Shown in pieces: positions 46,072 to 57,700 of a stretch of DNA of 64,000 nucleotides (positions within the stretch are counted from its first letter, which is position 1; every line of letters begins with the position of its first letter). Where the stretch lies: NCBI GenBank assembly GCA_033439685.1, contig JAUEDM010000002.1, positions 4,712,001 to 4,776,000 on the forward strand, written 5' to 3'. The position numbers and the translations under genes were made by a program. Source of the stretch: Apodospora peruviana (taxonomy: Eukaryota > Ascomycota > Sordariomycetes > Sordariales > Lasiosphaeriaceae). The notes below the pieces were generated by a model. The model ran no database searches. It was not told the DNA's origin and saw only the letters and a program-made list of their open reading frames with translations.

Positions 46072-48015
46072 TCAAAGCTTCGACTTATTGCCAACAAGCT
46101 GTAGCCCCTTATCACGCCCATAAACAATCGCCAAGTCCAGGTCCAAGCCCCGTTTCTCTTCCGTCCCAACAACAACGAATCCTTTCTTACCCAAATAGCT
46201 CCTGCACATGGCCTCGACATCCCTACCCGGATTCGCTCTCGCATCAACGACAAACAGCACCGCCATCAGAATCTCGGCCACCCGGAAAGTCAACTGTCTC
46301 GCCTCGGGCAGTAAATCCTCCTGATTCTCCCCGACGAGCCTCTCCTTTACCAATTTCCACTCCTCTCTTATCTTGGCCTCAATATCACCAGTCTGGAGAG
46401 TATCATTGATAAACCAATCCAACGCATCGATACTCTCCCTCCCAGCAACAGGATGCTTCAGCACCCTCAAAGTATCGCTGGACAGCACATCCGTGGTACC
46501 CTCCCATATCGCACCGACACACGCATCTCGAAAGATTCTAGCCAAATTAATGTGCTCCGACTCGGCATTAATGAGATAGCCGACACCGCCGAGAGCCTCC
46601 ATGCACGCGAACACGGCCGGGACGGTGTGTTCGCAGACATAGGCTTTATGGAGGGACGAAAGCACCCTCAGAAGCGGCTGGACCAGTCTTTTGGGCGGTG
46701 ACCGCAACGGTCCACCACCTCTTTCCGCAAATGATTCATCCAAACCAAGAACAAAGAGCGTATAGAACGTCAACAGCATCATGGCGTGATAGTCGACCGT
46801 CAGGTTCGCGAGCGTGCGTATATGCAATGGATTTCTGTACAAGGGAATCCGTTTGCCCTTCCCGGCGCCAATCCCGCGCACGAGACAAAAAGCTTTGGCA
46901 ACCGCCAACCCTCTCCCCAGATAGCCAAGCGACGAGACGGTCGTGTGCACTCGCGTAATGTTTAGAATGGTGCTGATTTCTTGGATACCTTTGCTTTCCT
47001 CGCCGATCAGCCACCCGCGCATGTTGTTCAGCTCGAGTTCCGCGGTCGGGAGGGGTTGCGTGCCGAATTTCTGTTTTAGGCGAATTATGGTTACGCCGTT
47101 TAACTCGGTCTCACCAGAGGGTGAAGAGGATGGAATATAGCGTCTCATGGGCGCCATAAAGGCACTCAGGCCTTTTCCGGGACCGGTTTTGGCTAACAGA
47201 ATAGTCATTTGCGAGTCGGTGGCGCTGGAGAACCACTTGAAGCCGCTGATGGACCATGGCCCTAACGGGATGTTTTCTTCTTGGCAGGCTAGAGGGGCAG
47301 ACCGTGAAGTCGGATAGGGGTCGTAGACGGCTACCGTCTCCGTCTGCGAGACATCGCTGCCCCCCGTGCGTTCCGTCATCCACTGACCACTTGTCCACGC
47401 CTTGGCGGGATCGCGGGACGTCAAATGGTTGTATGCGTTTTGGAGGACGCGGCGCTGGGTGGGAGACATATTATCTCCAGTCAAGAGGTGGCGCTGGAGA
47501 AGACGAGCGGCGCCATCTTGCATGGCTGCTGGGCACAAGGTGCTTGCGCAGGAGGCTTCCCAGAGGTGGCATCTGATGAACTGGACGAGGCGGGAATACG
47601 GGCCTAGAATCTCCCGATTGGGGTGTTCGTAGTTGTGTGCCACGAAGCCCTTTTCGAAACCAAACTTTTGGAGTTCCCGCCAGCCCTCGGTGACAACCAG
47701 CTGACTTTTAGGTCTGCCAAAGGCATCCCGGCCGTTGCCGCGCAGATACGGCTGGTTCCTTTCGGCGTCGGTGATCCAGTCCAATACTTGCTGTGACAAA
47801 ACATCTTGGCCGAGCTGGGCGATTTCGGGCTGAACTTGATCCAGAAGAGGGGATGGGAGAAAGACTGTGGTTGTTGAGTGTTAGAGATGGATTGAGAACA
47901 AAAAAGATGTAAACATACGCTTGGCTATCCGCTGCAAGCTCACGTCGTCGTAGAACTGGTTCTCCAAAACCGGCATCTGCTGGAAGAAGCCAGTACTGGC
48001 ACTTGATGGTTCCAT
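46072..48015 (-). CDS. Peroxisomal acyl-CoA dehydrogenase, AidB-like
   Basis: Flavoprotein predicted to oxidise acyl-CoA to trans-2-enoyl-CoA. Two exons, 48015-47919 and 47864-46072; 1,890 nt, 629 aa. It starts MEPSSASTGFFQQ. The AidB-type N-terminal extension precedes the ACAD core: ACAD signature WMTERTGGSDVS, then SGFKWFSSATD, and the second signature EALGGVGYL. AIWEGTTDV keeps a Glu at the position of the catalytic base of medium-chain ACADs. The C terminus is KSKL, whose last three residues SKL form a canonical PTS1 peroxisome signal. The gene is head-to-head with the SNF2 gene (377 bases between ATGs). A role in peroxisomal beta-oxidation or degradation of an unusual acyl-CoA is inferred. 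True AidB proteins bind DNA, so a repair role cannot be excluded, but the PTS1 argues against it. Confidence 0.92.
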
Positions 48016-48392
48016 TGCTACGATACCTGAGTTCATCACATCAACTTGGATGATTGCTTAGAAGCCATGACATGAGAGTGAGTTCTGAGCCCATCATCAA
48101 GGACAAGCACACCTTCAAAGAAGCCGAGGCTTCACTCACACCAACCGCCCAATCGTCTTTCACTCTCCTCCTCCCAATTCCAAATGCTCCTGAACGCGGA
48201 AATAAGCCGCTGAAGGCCGTTGAACTTGGCGGACTCGCGGGGTAAACTCACGTGTTCTCGCTCTATCAGCGCGCTGTAGTCCGTGCGCTACTCAACGCTC
48301 CAACGCCCTTTTGCGCCACTCTCCGCGTCTTTCAGCCCGTCATCCCGACATTCAAGTTTGCGCCGACGACGAGATGGCCGCACCCGATAATC
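48016..48392. promoter_or_regulatory. Bidirectional promoter, ACAD / SNF2
   Basis: The 377 bases between two divergent ATGs must hold both promoters and leaders. In the SNF2 frame the sequence is open from 48252 but has no ATG before 48393. No TATA box seen. Confidence 0.6.
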
Positions 48393-51300
48393 ATGGCTGG
48401 CATCAAGATCGAGATATTAGATGACGATAACACCGCCTCGGAAATAGATTTCGATGTTAACCCACAATCAAGCAGTGCGCCGCATCCTCCCAAGCGGCGC
48501 AAGCTCGACGTCGATTTTGAAGAGAAAGTCGCCTGGACAGACGACTCGGACGACGAGACAGGCAAGGTGCAGCGCCGCCGAGCAACCACGCGCCGAACAT
48601 CCGTCATCAAAGGAAATAAAGGAAAGGGCAAGGGGACTGGAGCTAGCAGACGGAAGAAGGCAGAGACCGCCGGAGAGGAGGAATATCGCGAGGCACAGGT
48701 CCCGGACTACCTGTTGAATCGGCGCACACGCTTCGAGAGGGATAGGAGACTCTTGAAGGATGCGGCCCTCAAGATTCCTCCCGACTACAATGACATCTAC
48801 TTTTCCGATGACGAGCGGTTGACCAGGCTCGAACAGCGACCCAAGTTCGACGAGAGCAGCGGCATCAAGCCCTCGCGCCCCTACAAAGATGTCGAGCTCG
48901 AGTACTCGGCCGGCGTCATCCCGGCGTGTATCGCGCAGTATCTGCGCGACTACCAGATTGCAGGTGTCAAGTTCCTCCACCAGCGCTTTGTCTACCAAAT
49001 GGGGTGCCTCCTTGGAGACGACATGGGTCTCGGCAAGACCGTGCAGGTCGCTGCCTTCCTGACAGCCGTCTTTGGGAAAACGGGCGACGAGCGCGACGCG
49101 AAGCGCATGCGTAAGATGCGGCGGGCCGGCGATCAATGGTACCCGAGGGTTCTGATCGTCTGCCCCGGCTCGCTGATCCAGAACTGGAAGAACGAGCTCA
49201 ACAGGTGGGGCTGGTGGCACGTCGACCTCTACCATGGTCCTGGGCGGGAGGACGTCCTGCAAGCCGCCAAAGCCGGGCGGATCGAGATCATGATCACCAC
49301 GTATGTGACGTACAAGAAGTCGCACGAGGCCGTCAACGCGGTCGAGTGGGACTGCGTGGTCGCCGACGAGTGCCACGCCATGAAGGACCGCAGGTCCGAA
49401 GTGACCCGTACGATGGACCAGGTCAACTCGCTGTGCCGGATCGGTCTGACCGGAACGGCCATCCAGAACAAGTACGAGGAGCTGTGGACGCTGCTGAACT
49501 GGACCAACCCGGGCCACTTTGGCACGCTCGCCGAGTGGTCCAACACCATCACGAAGCCGTTGACCGTCGGTCAGTCCCACGACGCTACCCTCAAACAGTT
49601 GAGCGTGGCCCGGACGACGGCCAAGAAGCTGGTCCATAACTTGTTACCGAAGTTCTTTCTCAGGCGCATGAAGACGCTGATAGCCGACCAGCTGCCCAAA
49701 AAGAGCGATAAAGTAGTCTTTTGCCCGTTAACCGACATCCAACGGGAAGCATACGAAAATTTCCTGGGCAGCCCTCAGGTCACCTGCATCAACTCCGTGT
49801 CCGACCCGTGCGAGTGTGGGTCGGACCGCAAAAAGGGCTGGTGCTGCAAGCGGAACCTGCCCGCCACCGGCAAGTCGTGGATGTCGATTGTTTTCCCGAC
49901 GATAATGACGTTGCAGAAACTCTCCAACCATCTGACTCTACTTATACCGTCGTCGTCGGACCCCAACGACAAGCAAAAGTCGGAACTCGACGTGCTGCAG
50001 ACCTGCCTCCCGGAGACCTGGGAAGATTTGTACAGAAACCGCGACAGCATGCTCAACCTAGCCAACCCGGAATTCTGCGGGAAATGGAAGGTCCTGAAGA
50101 AGCTACTCCGGTTTTGGCACGAAAACGGCGACAAGGTGCTCGTGTTTTCGCACAGCGTCCGCCTGTTGCGCATCTTGCAGCATTTATTTCACAACACGAG
50201 CTATAACGTTTCGTTTCTGGACGGAGCGCTGAGCTACGAGGACCGCCAGCGGGTGGTGGACGATTTCAATTCTGACCCGGCGCAGTTTGTGTTTCTGATT
50301 TCTACGAAAGCGGGAGGTGTCGGACTCAACATCACGTCGGCCAACAAGGTCATCATCTTCGATCCGCACTGGAATCCGTCTTATGATCTACAGGCGCAGG
50401 ACCGCGCATACCGTATCGGGCAGGTCCGCGACGTTGATGTTTTTCGGCTGGTGTCGGCCGGCACGATCGAGGAGATTGTTTACGCGCGGCAGATCTACAA
50501 GCAGCAGCAGGCGAACATTGGGTACAACGCGTCGAACGAGCGGCGGTATTTCAAAGGCGTGCAGCAGGACAAGTCCAGAAAGGGGGAAATTTTCGGATTG
50601 AGCAATTTGTTTACGTTTAATGCGGACCAGGTTGTTTTGCGAGAAATTGTGAACAAGACGAATATTGCCGAGGCGAAAGCGGGTGTCAATCTGACCGAGG
50701 TTGATCTGGATCAGTTGGCTAAAGATGAGGAGATTTCGGCTGTTATCAAGCAAGAGCCGGGAACAGAGGAGGGAGATGAAGATAGCGGGATGAGTCAGTT
50801 GGTTAAGCTGTTGACGGTCGAGAATCAGGATGAGCTTTTAGTGAAAGCGAAGACAAAGGCAGGAAAGCCAAAGAGTGATGCCATTGCTGGGATCCTAGCA
50901 AGTGCTGGCGTGGAATATACGCATGAAAATAGCGAGGTGATTGGGACGAGTAAAGTCGAGGCGCAGCTGTCGAGGCGGGCTGAGATGGCGGCTATTTTGG
51001 GTGGTCAGGTTAGTCAGCAGGATGCTGGTGCGTTGTTTGCTGAGAGCGACGATGATGATTTGGGTGAGGAGGACGAGGAGTCAGATATGTGGAAGTTTGA
51101 GTCTGACGATGGTAATGGCGAGGAGGAGGATTCAAAGGACCATCATGGTGGTGGAAGTGAAAAAGGAAAGACGTTGAGGATGCACTACAAGTTCCGGCCG
51201 CCTGCCGACGTCATGAGGAGGCAGTTCTGCTCGATGGCGAAGGAGTTTGGGTTCTCGAGTGTCACGGACTTTGCGCTGGTTGTGGAGAGCTGGACGCAGG

Positions 51301-51635
51301 AGCAGCGGCGGAATTGTTTGGATGGGTTCTATAAGCAGCGAGAGATGAAGGTTTTGGAGAGGGCGCTGGAGAGCATTGAGAGGGTTGATCGGTGGAGGGA
51401 GGAGAGGCAGAAGAAGAAGCTGGGAGTGAGGAAGGAGGAGGAGATGGCTTCTGGTGTTGATGGACGGAAGATTAAGCAAGAGGAGGAGAGTGGAAGGGGG
51501 ACTGTTCCAGCGGCTGCCGCTTCACGATCTGTTGAGATGAAAGTTAAGGTTGGGGATACTGGAGAGAGCCACAGGAAGCAGGTGTCTACGATATTCTTGG
51601 ACAACGACGATGAGGATGAGGATGACGAGCTTTGA
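48393..51635 (+). CDS. SNF2-family DNA-dependent ATPase, ERCC6L2-like
   Basis: Single exon, 1,080 aa from the first in-frame ATG (MAGIKIEILDDDN). Nuclear helicase-like translocase. N terminus acidic with a basic NLS-like PPKRRKLD (33-40). Helicase domain 1: GDDMGLGKT (about 208-216) and a DECH box (about 325, a DEAH variant). A Cys cluster (CECGSDRKKGWCCK, about 471-484) lies between the two domains. Helicase domain 2: KAGGVGLNIT and the arginine-finger motif QDRAYRIGQ (about 667). The segment after domain 2 (RQIYKQQQANIGYNASNERRYF, FGLSNLF) matches the ERCC6L2 subgroup rather than Rad26 or Rad54. The C terminus has an acidic region, a DUF-like helical segment and charged tails. ERCC6L2 proteins act in double-strand-break repair and end joining in animals; that role is inferred here. 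Confidence 0.9.
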   Translation: MAGIKIEILDDDNTASEIDFDVNPQSSSAPHPPKRRKLDVDFEEKVAWTDDSDDETGKVQRRRATTRRTSVIKGNKGKGKGTGASRRKKAETAGEEEYREAQVPDYLLNRRTRFERDRRLLKDAALKIPPDYNDIYFSDDERLTRLEQRPKFDESSGIKPSRPYKDVELEYSAGVIPACIAQYLRDYQIAGVKFLHQRFVYQMGCLLGDDMGLGKTVQVAAFLTAVFGKTGDERDAKRMRKMRRAGDQWYPRVLIVCPGSLIQNWKNELNRWGWWHVDLYHGPGREDVLQAAKAGRIEIMITTYVTYKKSHEAVNAVEWDCVVADECHAMKDRRSEVTRTMDQVNSLCRIGLTGTAIQNKYEELWTLLNWTNPGHFGTLAEWSNTITKPLTVGQSHDATLKQLSVARTTAKKLVHNLLPKFFLRRMKTLIADQLPKKSDKVVFCPLTDIQREAYENFLGSPQVTCINSVSDPCECGSDRKKGWCCKRNLPATGKSWMSIVFPTIMTLQKLSNHLTLLIPSSSDPNDKQKSELDVLQTCLPETWEDLYRNRDSMLNLANPEFCGKWKVLKKLLRFWHENGDKVLVFSHSVRLLRILQHLFHNTSYNVSFLDGALSYEDRQRVVDDFNSDPAQFVFLISTKAGGVGLNITSANKVIIFDPHWNPSYDLQAQDRAYRIGQVRDVDVFRLVSAGTIEEIVYARQIYKQQQANIGYNASNERRYFKGVQQDKSRKGEIFGLSNLFTFNADQVVLREIVNKTNIAEAKAGVNLTEVDLDQLAKDEEISAVIKQEPGTEEGDEDSGMSQLVKLLTVENQDELLVKAKTKAGKPKSDAIAGILASAGVEYTHENSEVIGTSKVEAQLSRRAEMAAILGGQVSQQDAGALFAESDDDDLGEEDEESDMWKFESDDGNGEEEDSKDHHGGGSEKGKTLRMHYKFRPPADVMRRQFCSMAKEFGFSSVTDFALVVESWTQEQRRNCLDGFYKQREMKVLERALESIERVDRWREERQKKKLGVRKEEEMASGVDGRKIKQEEESGRGTVPAAAASRSVEMKVKVGDTGESHRKQVSTIFLDNDDEDEDDEL

Positions 51636-52929
51636 GTCTACGGCAATATACCCCGGTGTTTGATTTTGGTGTTTTGATGTTCCTTAATTGTTTATTTATT
51701 CATGATTGATTGGCATATTCACGTATACCATCATATCAACACTGCAAACAAAGAGGTGCATGTGATGAGTTTTGGCGGTCATGGTCGTTGTCTCATGACA
51801 TAAAGTTGACCGAGGTCAAAGTCGGCGGACCAATGGGAGCTCTGCATTCGTGCCGAGAAATCTGGGGAGCCGCAAAGGAAATGCGGGTCACCACACACGC
51901 CGGGGCCGGGGAACGGATGTGGGATGTGGGGAGAGGTGCCCCGCAGGCCTATGACGCATCTTCACATGCCAATTGTCTGGGCAGCATTCAGTTCCAGAAA
52001 CAACATGAAAAAATGTAATTCAATTGTGAGGAACGCATCCGACGCTGAACCTCGTTTGTTGTCAAGACTTTGGTTTGTATCATGGCAATCAACTCGAGTC
52101 AATTGACGATACTGCATTGGCCATCTCTCCGTAATTCTCGCGTTGCGGGGGGAGGGGCAGTCCTGTCCGTAACCGCTCTCCACAATTGGAGGTTTTGGAA
52201 TGCCGTTTACGGCCTCCGTCTGTCGCCGGCATTCGGTAACTCGGCCCATGCCGGAAAGGACTGCAGGAGCAAGCAGCAGCAGCGGCAGCAGCAGCATGCA
52301 CCTCTACGGGTGTGGGGAAGAGGCAAACTCGGCTCAAGGGGAACTCTTCCAAGCTCTACTCCAATTGGACTTGACTCCAACATTTCCGCTTTTGGGATAT
52401 ACATGACGAATGACATGACAACGACGAAGGAACAAGACTGTTCTAAATAACGACAAGATGAAGAAAATAAATATGATAACCTCAAAAAGAATAGAAAGAG
52501 GACGGAAGAAGACGAAGAGGCAGAATCATATGATACATCAACTGCTGTCAGAAATTTGATGGACCGATGGAATGGAAGAACGAGGGAATAGCCGCTAGAC
52601 CGATCTCTCCCGAGAACGTCGTCCTGACATCCATGTAAGTCAAGTCAGTCAACCCCCTGGGGACGTGGGGAGCGAGGCTAGACGCCCCTCTGCCTCGTGA
52701 CTGTGGGACTGATTGTAAGAAAGAAGAGAGAGACTACTGCGCGTGGCGTGCGTCGGTTTCTATTATGATTCATGTCATAAATCTTTTTTTCTTCTTCCCT
52801 TTTCTCTCACTTTTCTCTTCCCCAACCCATACCATCACCTGCCAAAGACCTATCTCTCTTTGTGACATTCCACCGTCTCTTGCACTAAAAACACCAACAA
52901 CGGTCAACTAAAATAAACTTTGGCCCAAC
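51636..52929. other. Isocitrate lyase upstream region
   Basis: 1.3 kb from the SNF2 stop to the isocitrate lyase ATG. The last 150 bases are strongly pyrimidine-rich (52785-52880), a common core-promoter form in highly expressed fungal genes. A CAG/CAGCAG run lies at 52270-52295. No gene supported. Confidence 0.6.
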
Positions 52930-54745
52930 ATGGCTGCTAACAACATGGTGAATCCCGCGGTGGACCCCAGCCGGGAGGACGAGCTGTTCGCAAAGGAGGT
53001 GGCCGAAGTCAAGCAGTGGTGGAGCGACTCGAGATGGCGGCACACCAAGAGACCCTTCACCGCCGAGCAGATCGTGTCCAAGAGAGGCAACCTGAAGATC
53101 GAGTACCCCAGCAATGCACAGGCTAAGAAGCTATGGAACATCCTCGAGGGGCGGTTCCAGGTCCGTCGTCTTTCTTTGGTGTCAACAAATTGGATCAAGG
53201 GCTAACAGCAAAACAGAACAAGGATGCCAGCTACACCTACGGCTGCCTCGAGCCGACAATGGTCACACAGATGGCCAAGTACCTCGACACCGTCTACGTC
53301 TCGGGCTGGCAGTCATCGTCAACGGCGTCCGCGTCGGACGAGCCCGGCCCGGATCTGGCTGATTACCCCTATGTATGTCCACCTCCATTTCTCGTTCTCT
53401 CGGTCCCAAACTAACAGCGACAGACCACCGTCCCCAACAAAGTCTCCCACCTTTTCATGGCCCAGCTCTTCCACGACCGCAAGCAGCGCCAGGAGCGCCT
53501 GACAACGCCGCCCGCCCAACGCTCCAAGCTCCAGAATGTCGACTACCTCCGCCCCATCATCGCCGATGCCGACACCGGCCACGGCGGCCTGACCGCCGTC
53601 ATGAAGCTCACTAAGCTCTTCATCGAGAAGGGCGCGGCCGGCATCCACATCGAGGACCAGGCCCCCGGCACCAAGAAGTGCGGCCACATGGCCGGCAAGG
53701 TTCTCGTGCCCATCAGCGAGCACATCAACCGCCTGGTCGCCATCCGCGCGCAGGCCGACATCATGGGCAGCGACCTGCTAGCCATCGCCCGGACCGACGC
53801 CGAGGCCGCCACGCTGATCACCACCACCATCGATCCACGCGACCACGCTTTTATTCTCGGGTGCACCAACCCCAAGCTGCAGCCCCTGTCGGAACTGATG
53901 ATGCAGGCCGAGCGCCAGGGCAAGTCGGGAGCGGAGCTGCAGGCCATCGAGGACGCCTGGCTCACGGACGCCAACCTCCAGCGCTTCGACGATGCGGTCT
54001 TGGCCGCCATAAAATTGGCAGGCCTCCCCGCGGGCGCTGCGGACAAGTACAAGCAGGCTGTCAAGGGCAAGCAGATGAGCAACCGGGAGGCGAGGGCCGT
54101 GGCGAAGGGCATTCTGGGCAAGGACATCTTCTTCGACTGGGACGCGCCCCGGACGCGCGAGGGATACTACAGACTCAAGGGCGGATGTGACTGCTCTATC
54201 AACCGGGCGATCGCGTACGCGCCGTACTGCGATGCCATCTGGATGGAGAGCAAGCTGCCGGACTATAAGCAGGCCGAAGAGTTTGCCAAGGGCGTGCACG
54301 CTGTTTGGCCGGAACAAAAGTACGTTTTTACTTCTCTCATTGCCTATCTTCCATCATTCATTATACTGACTGACTGACCGAAACCAGGCTGGCATACAAC
54401 CTTTCTCCTTCCTTCAACTGGAAGACGGCGATGCCGCGCGACGAGCAGGAGACGTACATCCGTCGCCTCGCTAAGCTGGGCTACTGCTGGCAGTTCATCA
54501 CGCTGGCTGGTCTACACACGACGGCGTTGATCAGCGACCGCTTCGCGCGCGCCTACTCCCAGATCGGTATGCGCGCGTACGGCGAGCTGGTCCAGGAGCC
54601 CGAGATGGAGCTTGGTGTCGATGTGGTCAAGCACCAGAAGTGGAGCGGCGCGAATTATGTCGACGAGCTGCAGAAGATGGTTACCGGAGGCATCTCGAGT
54701 ACCTCGGCCATGGGCAAGGGTGTTACCGAGGATCAGTTTCATTAA
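52930..54745 (+). CDS. icl1: Isocitrate lyase (glyoxylate cycle)
   Basis: Cleaves isocitrate to glyoxylate and succinate, the first glyoxylate-cycle step, needed for growth on acetate and fatty acids. Exons 52930-53160, 53217-53372, 53424-54319 and 54388-54745; 1,641 nt, 546 aa, the usual size. It starts MAANNMVNPA. The signature KKCGH lies at residues 213-217, with catalytic Cys215. Other conserved stretches: DADTGHGG, GIHIEDQ, ARTDAEAATLI, FNWKTAMPRDEQ, and the C-terminal half GYCWQFITLAGLHTTAL. No C-terminal PTS1 (it ends DQFH), so glyoxysomal import, if any, uses another route. Intron 1 has donor GTCCGT. Usually acetate-induced and glucose-repressed; I see no certain binding site. Confidence 0.97.
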
Positions 54746-57700
54746 ACATTAACTGATTGATGAGGGAAGTAACATGACATGTTCATAGTAGGGTCGGGTT
54801 ACCTTTTGTAGGAGATTGGTTGTCGTTGTTGTGTTTTTGTTGCTATTGAAAAGAGATGCGCTTGGGATGCGATATGGAGTTTTCTACTAACGCTTTTATC
54901 TTTGGCTGCCTATTCTATAAGGTAGTCTCTTTTATATTTTGTATGTCTGCGTCTATCTAGTCTATACGGGGTATATATCTCGGTTTGTGTTTTTACTTTC
55001 CAATATACTCTTCCTACTTTCATAACATTGAAGGTTATCGCCCGAATAATATCTAGATGATATTTTCTTCTGTGAACATCCAGGATTCTAAAGGAGAAAA
55101 AAAAACCCATTCACGGTAACGCTACATATACTTCCGTAGCCACTCATATGTGCCTGTCATTACTCCTGGAATGAGAAGCCCAATGAAAGAACTGAATATG
55201 GATTTTCGCTTTTTGGTTACTTGACCCTTTGTATTGTATTTGTTCGCCATCATGCAGAACTCCGTCCATGAATACCAAGGCGATTGAGAATTCTTTTTGC
55301 ATCTAAGGCCAGTTACATACTACATCCACCATCTACACGAGATCGATGAACAACAGACGCACAGATATTCATGATTATATGCCCACAAAAGAATCAGGAA
55401 TGCCTATAAGACCATATCCGTCCGTCATCTCATGGTATGGCGGGCAGATCAACGAAGCCTCCAGTCAAACAACGAGCCGATTAGAAACCCTTCCACTGAT
55501 CGGCTTGGGTCGAATGAAGCAGTGATGCATTATCTCAATACTTTCCGAGGCAAACCGACATATGGTACATTCCTCTATCGTATCCCATTCTATCCAGGCC
55601 CCAACTCCTTTTGATCTTTGCAAGGACAATATTCCAATTCCGTTATCGTGTACAAACATGATCCAGCTTCGAAGACGATCACCTTCTCTCCTCATCACAC
55701 AGCAAGATGCTTCCAATGCTCATCAACTCCGTTTGGAATATCTTTCCTACCTAAGGTATCAACCTAGGTACCTATCACACATGACTATCAGTCCCCAACG
55801 TGGCTCATCCCATGATTACCACTGTTTATCATCAAATCCCGTCATATTACCCACTTGTCATTGACATCATTACCCAATCATAGCAACTCAGTCCAGCCGG
55901 TAGTACAAACAAAGTGAATAATACAGCAAATATACGAGAGCCCTCCTTTGATTCGCTCGCCACAACGTCTCCCTACGAACATAGAATGTGCTCCGGTCCA
56001 GTCCGAACTAAATAATGCAAAACATGGATATATCTCACATAACCCACCGACCGCCCGATACATTTTGTAGAACAGATGACGAAGCTCTCTCTCTCCACAT
56101 GCAATGAAACCCAACCCAAACCTTTCTCAGCTCTCGGTTTATCGAACCAAACAACTCCCCTTCGGGCCTTACTTACCTAGCTTATCTCACTCATAACCTG
56201 ATACTTCAATTTGTCTCAACTTTCGGAAATTTAAATCCGATAGAAAAAAACAACAATAGGCCTTGCCAAGAATTTTTTCGGTAGGTAAAACACGCCGCCC
56301 AAACATGGAAGCTGAGGTAGCTCCTATTCTAGCCCCTCCCCATCACAAGACGGACGGTCCGTCCGCGACGGAGTCGGACCACGAACGGAGCGGCGGGGCC
56401 CGGACCGAACCGAACCGGTGGGTGCCTAGAGATGCCCGGGTAAGGTAGCAGTGCCACCCCCTTGCCCGTGCCCGTTCCTCGCCGCCGCCGCCGCCTGTGC
56501 TCCGGGCCCCGCATCAATACCGTAGGGATCATTGATCAAAAAGCTGCTCAGCTTCTTCTTCTTCTTATTTTTCTTCTCCCCACACACACATACCACATAC
56601 CGGTCAGCACCCGCCTCTCGTTATCATCTAGATAACTCAAAACTCAAAACTCAATCCTTCCTTCCTTCCGTATTTCGCTTTGCGTTCAACATGTGTAGAT
56701 GTAATGAATATGAAGATTCACTTCTTACCCACCATCCATGACTAGATTCAACCACCTGTCTTGCCTCCTTTACGGAATACAAAGGTACCTATTATCAACT
56801 CCCTTGTAGAACGGCGTTTCCTGAAATTTTGACCCAATACCGCCCCCGACCAAGACCATACCCATAGCTTAGTCCATGCCTACACTGGATTGACTCCCTT
56901 GACAGCAGCCATCGGTCATTGGTCGCCAGCTACCATGCATGTCACGATAAGTTTTGAGTTGCAGTGGTTGGTACCAACAACATCCCCAAAAATATGAGGC
57001 GCAAGCAACGCAAGGGAGGGCAAAGGTCTAGATGTCCCTTGGTTTCACTTCTTACCTCATAGAATTTCGGACGATAACCTACACTTACCAAGATATCTCT
57101 CAGGTATCTTATTTTTAGCTACATACACCTAAGGTAATCAAGTTTCCCCACACCCCGGACAAGTGACTGGATCATGTCACTGTTTCAATTCTTGAACGAA
57201 AGGATTATCAACCTACTCAAACATCTACCTAACTACGGTATCTGAACAGGGACATTGAGAAAATGTGGAATCTTCTTTGGGAAATACATACCAGTTAATC
57301 ATTGTACAATAGGCCAAACCTAATAATAAGTAAGTTTACATATAGACAGAGAGAGGGATTGGTCCGTTGAAGATTTGATGATGACGGATCATCAGATCTG
57401 TCATACTATCTCAGCATACCTATACTATGCTTCATGACTTACTCATATGGGGCAAGAAACCCATAATAAGCGAATCCCGGCAACCGAAAGCCGAAAGGTC
57501 TGACTTATTACATGCGCCAACGACGATTGGAGGCTGATAGTCGCTGATCATCTCACGGTCTGTCTGTACGCCTCTGCTCTCTAGTATATAGAGGCAGCTT
57601 AGCAAAACCGCCGTACTGATAATCCGGGGGTTAAGTCCAGAAAGTTTGGTCTGTCAGTCAGTCATATGGAGCAGAAGTCGATAAAAGATTCTGAAACAAT

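Noticed and set aside
48252..48392. N-terminal extension of the SNF2 protein
   Set aside because: The frame is open but contains no ATG; the first ATG is at 48393.
48468..49637. 389-codon open frame antisense to the SNF2 gene
   Set aside because: It mirrors the conserved helicase domain. GC-rich codons leave the antisense frame open; the composition is not that of a known family.
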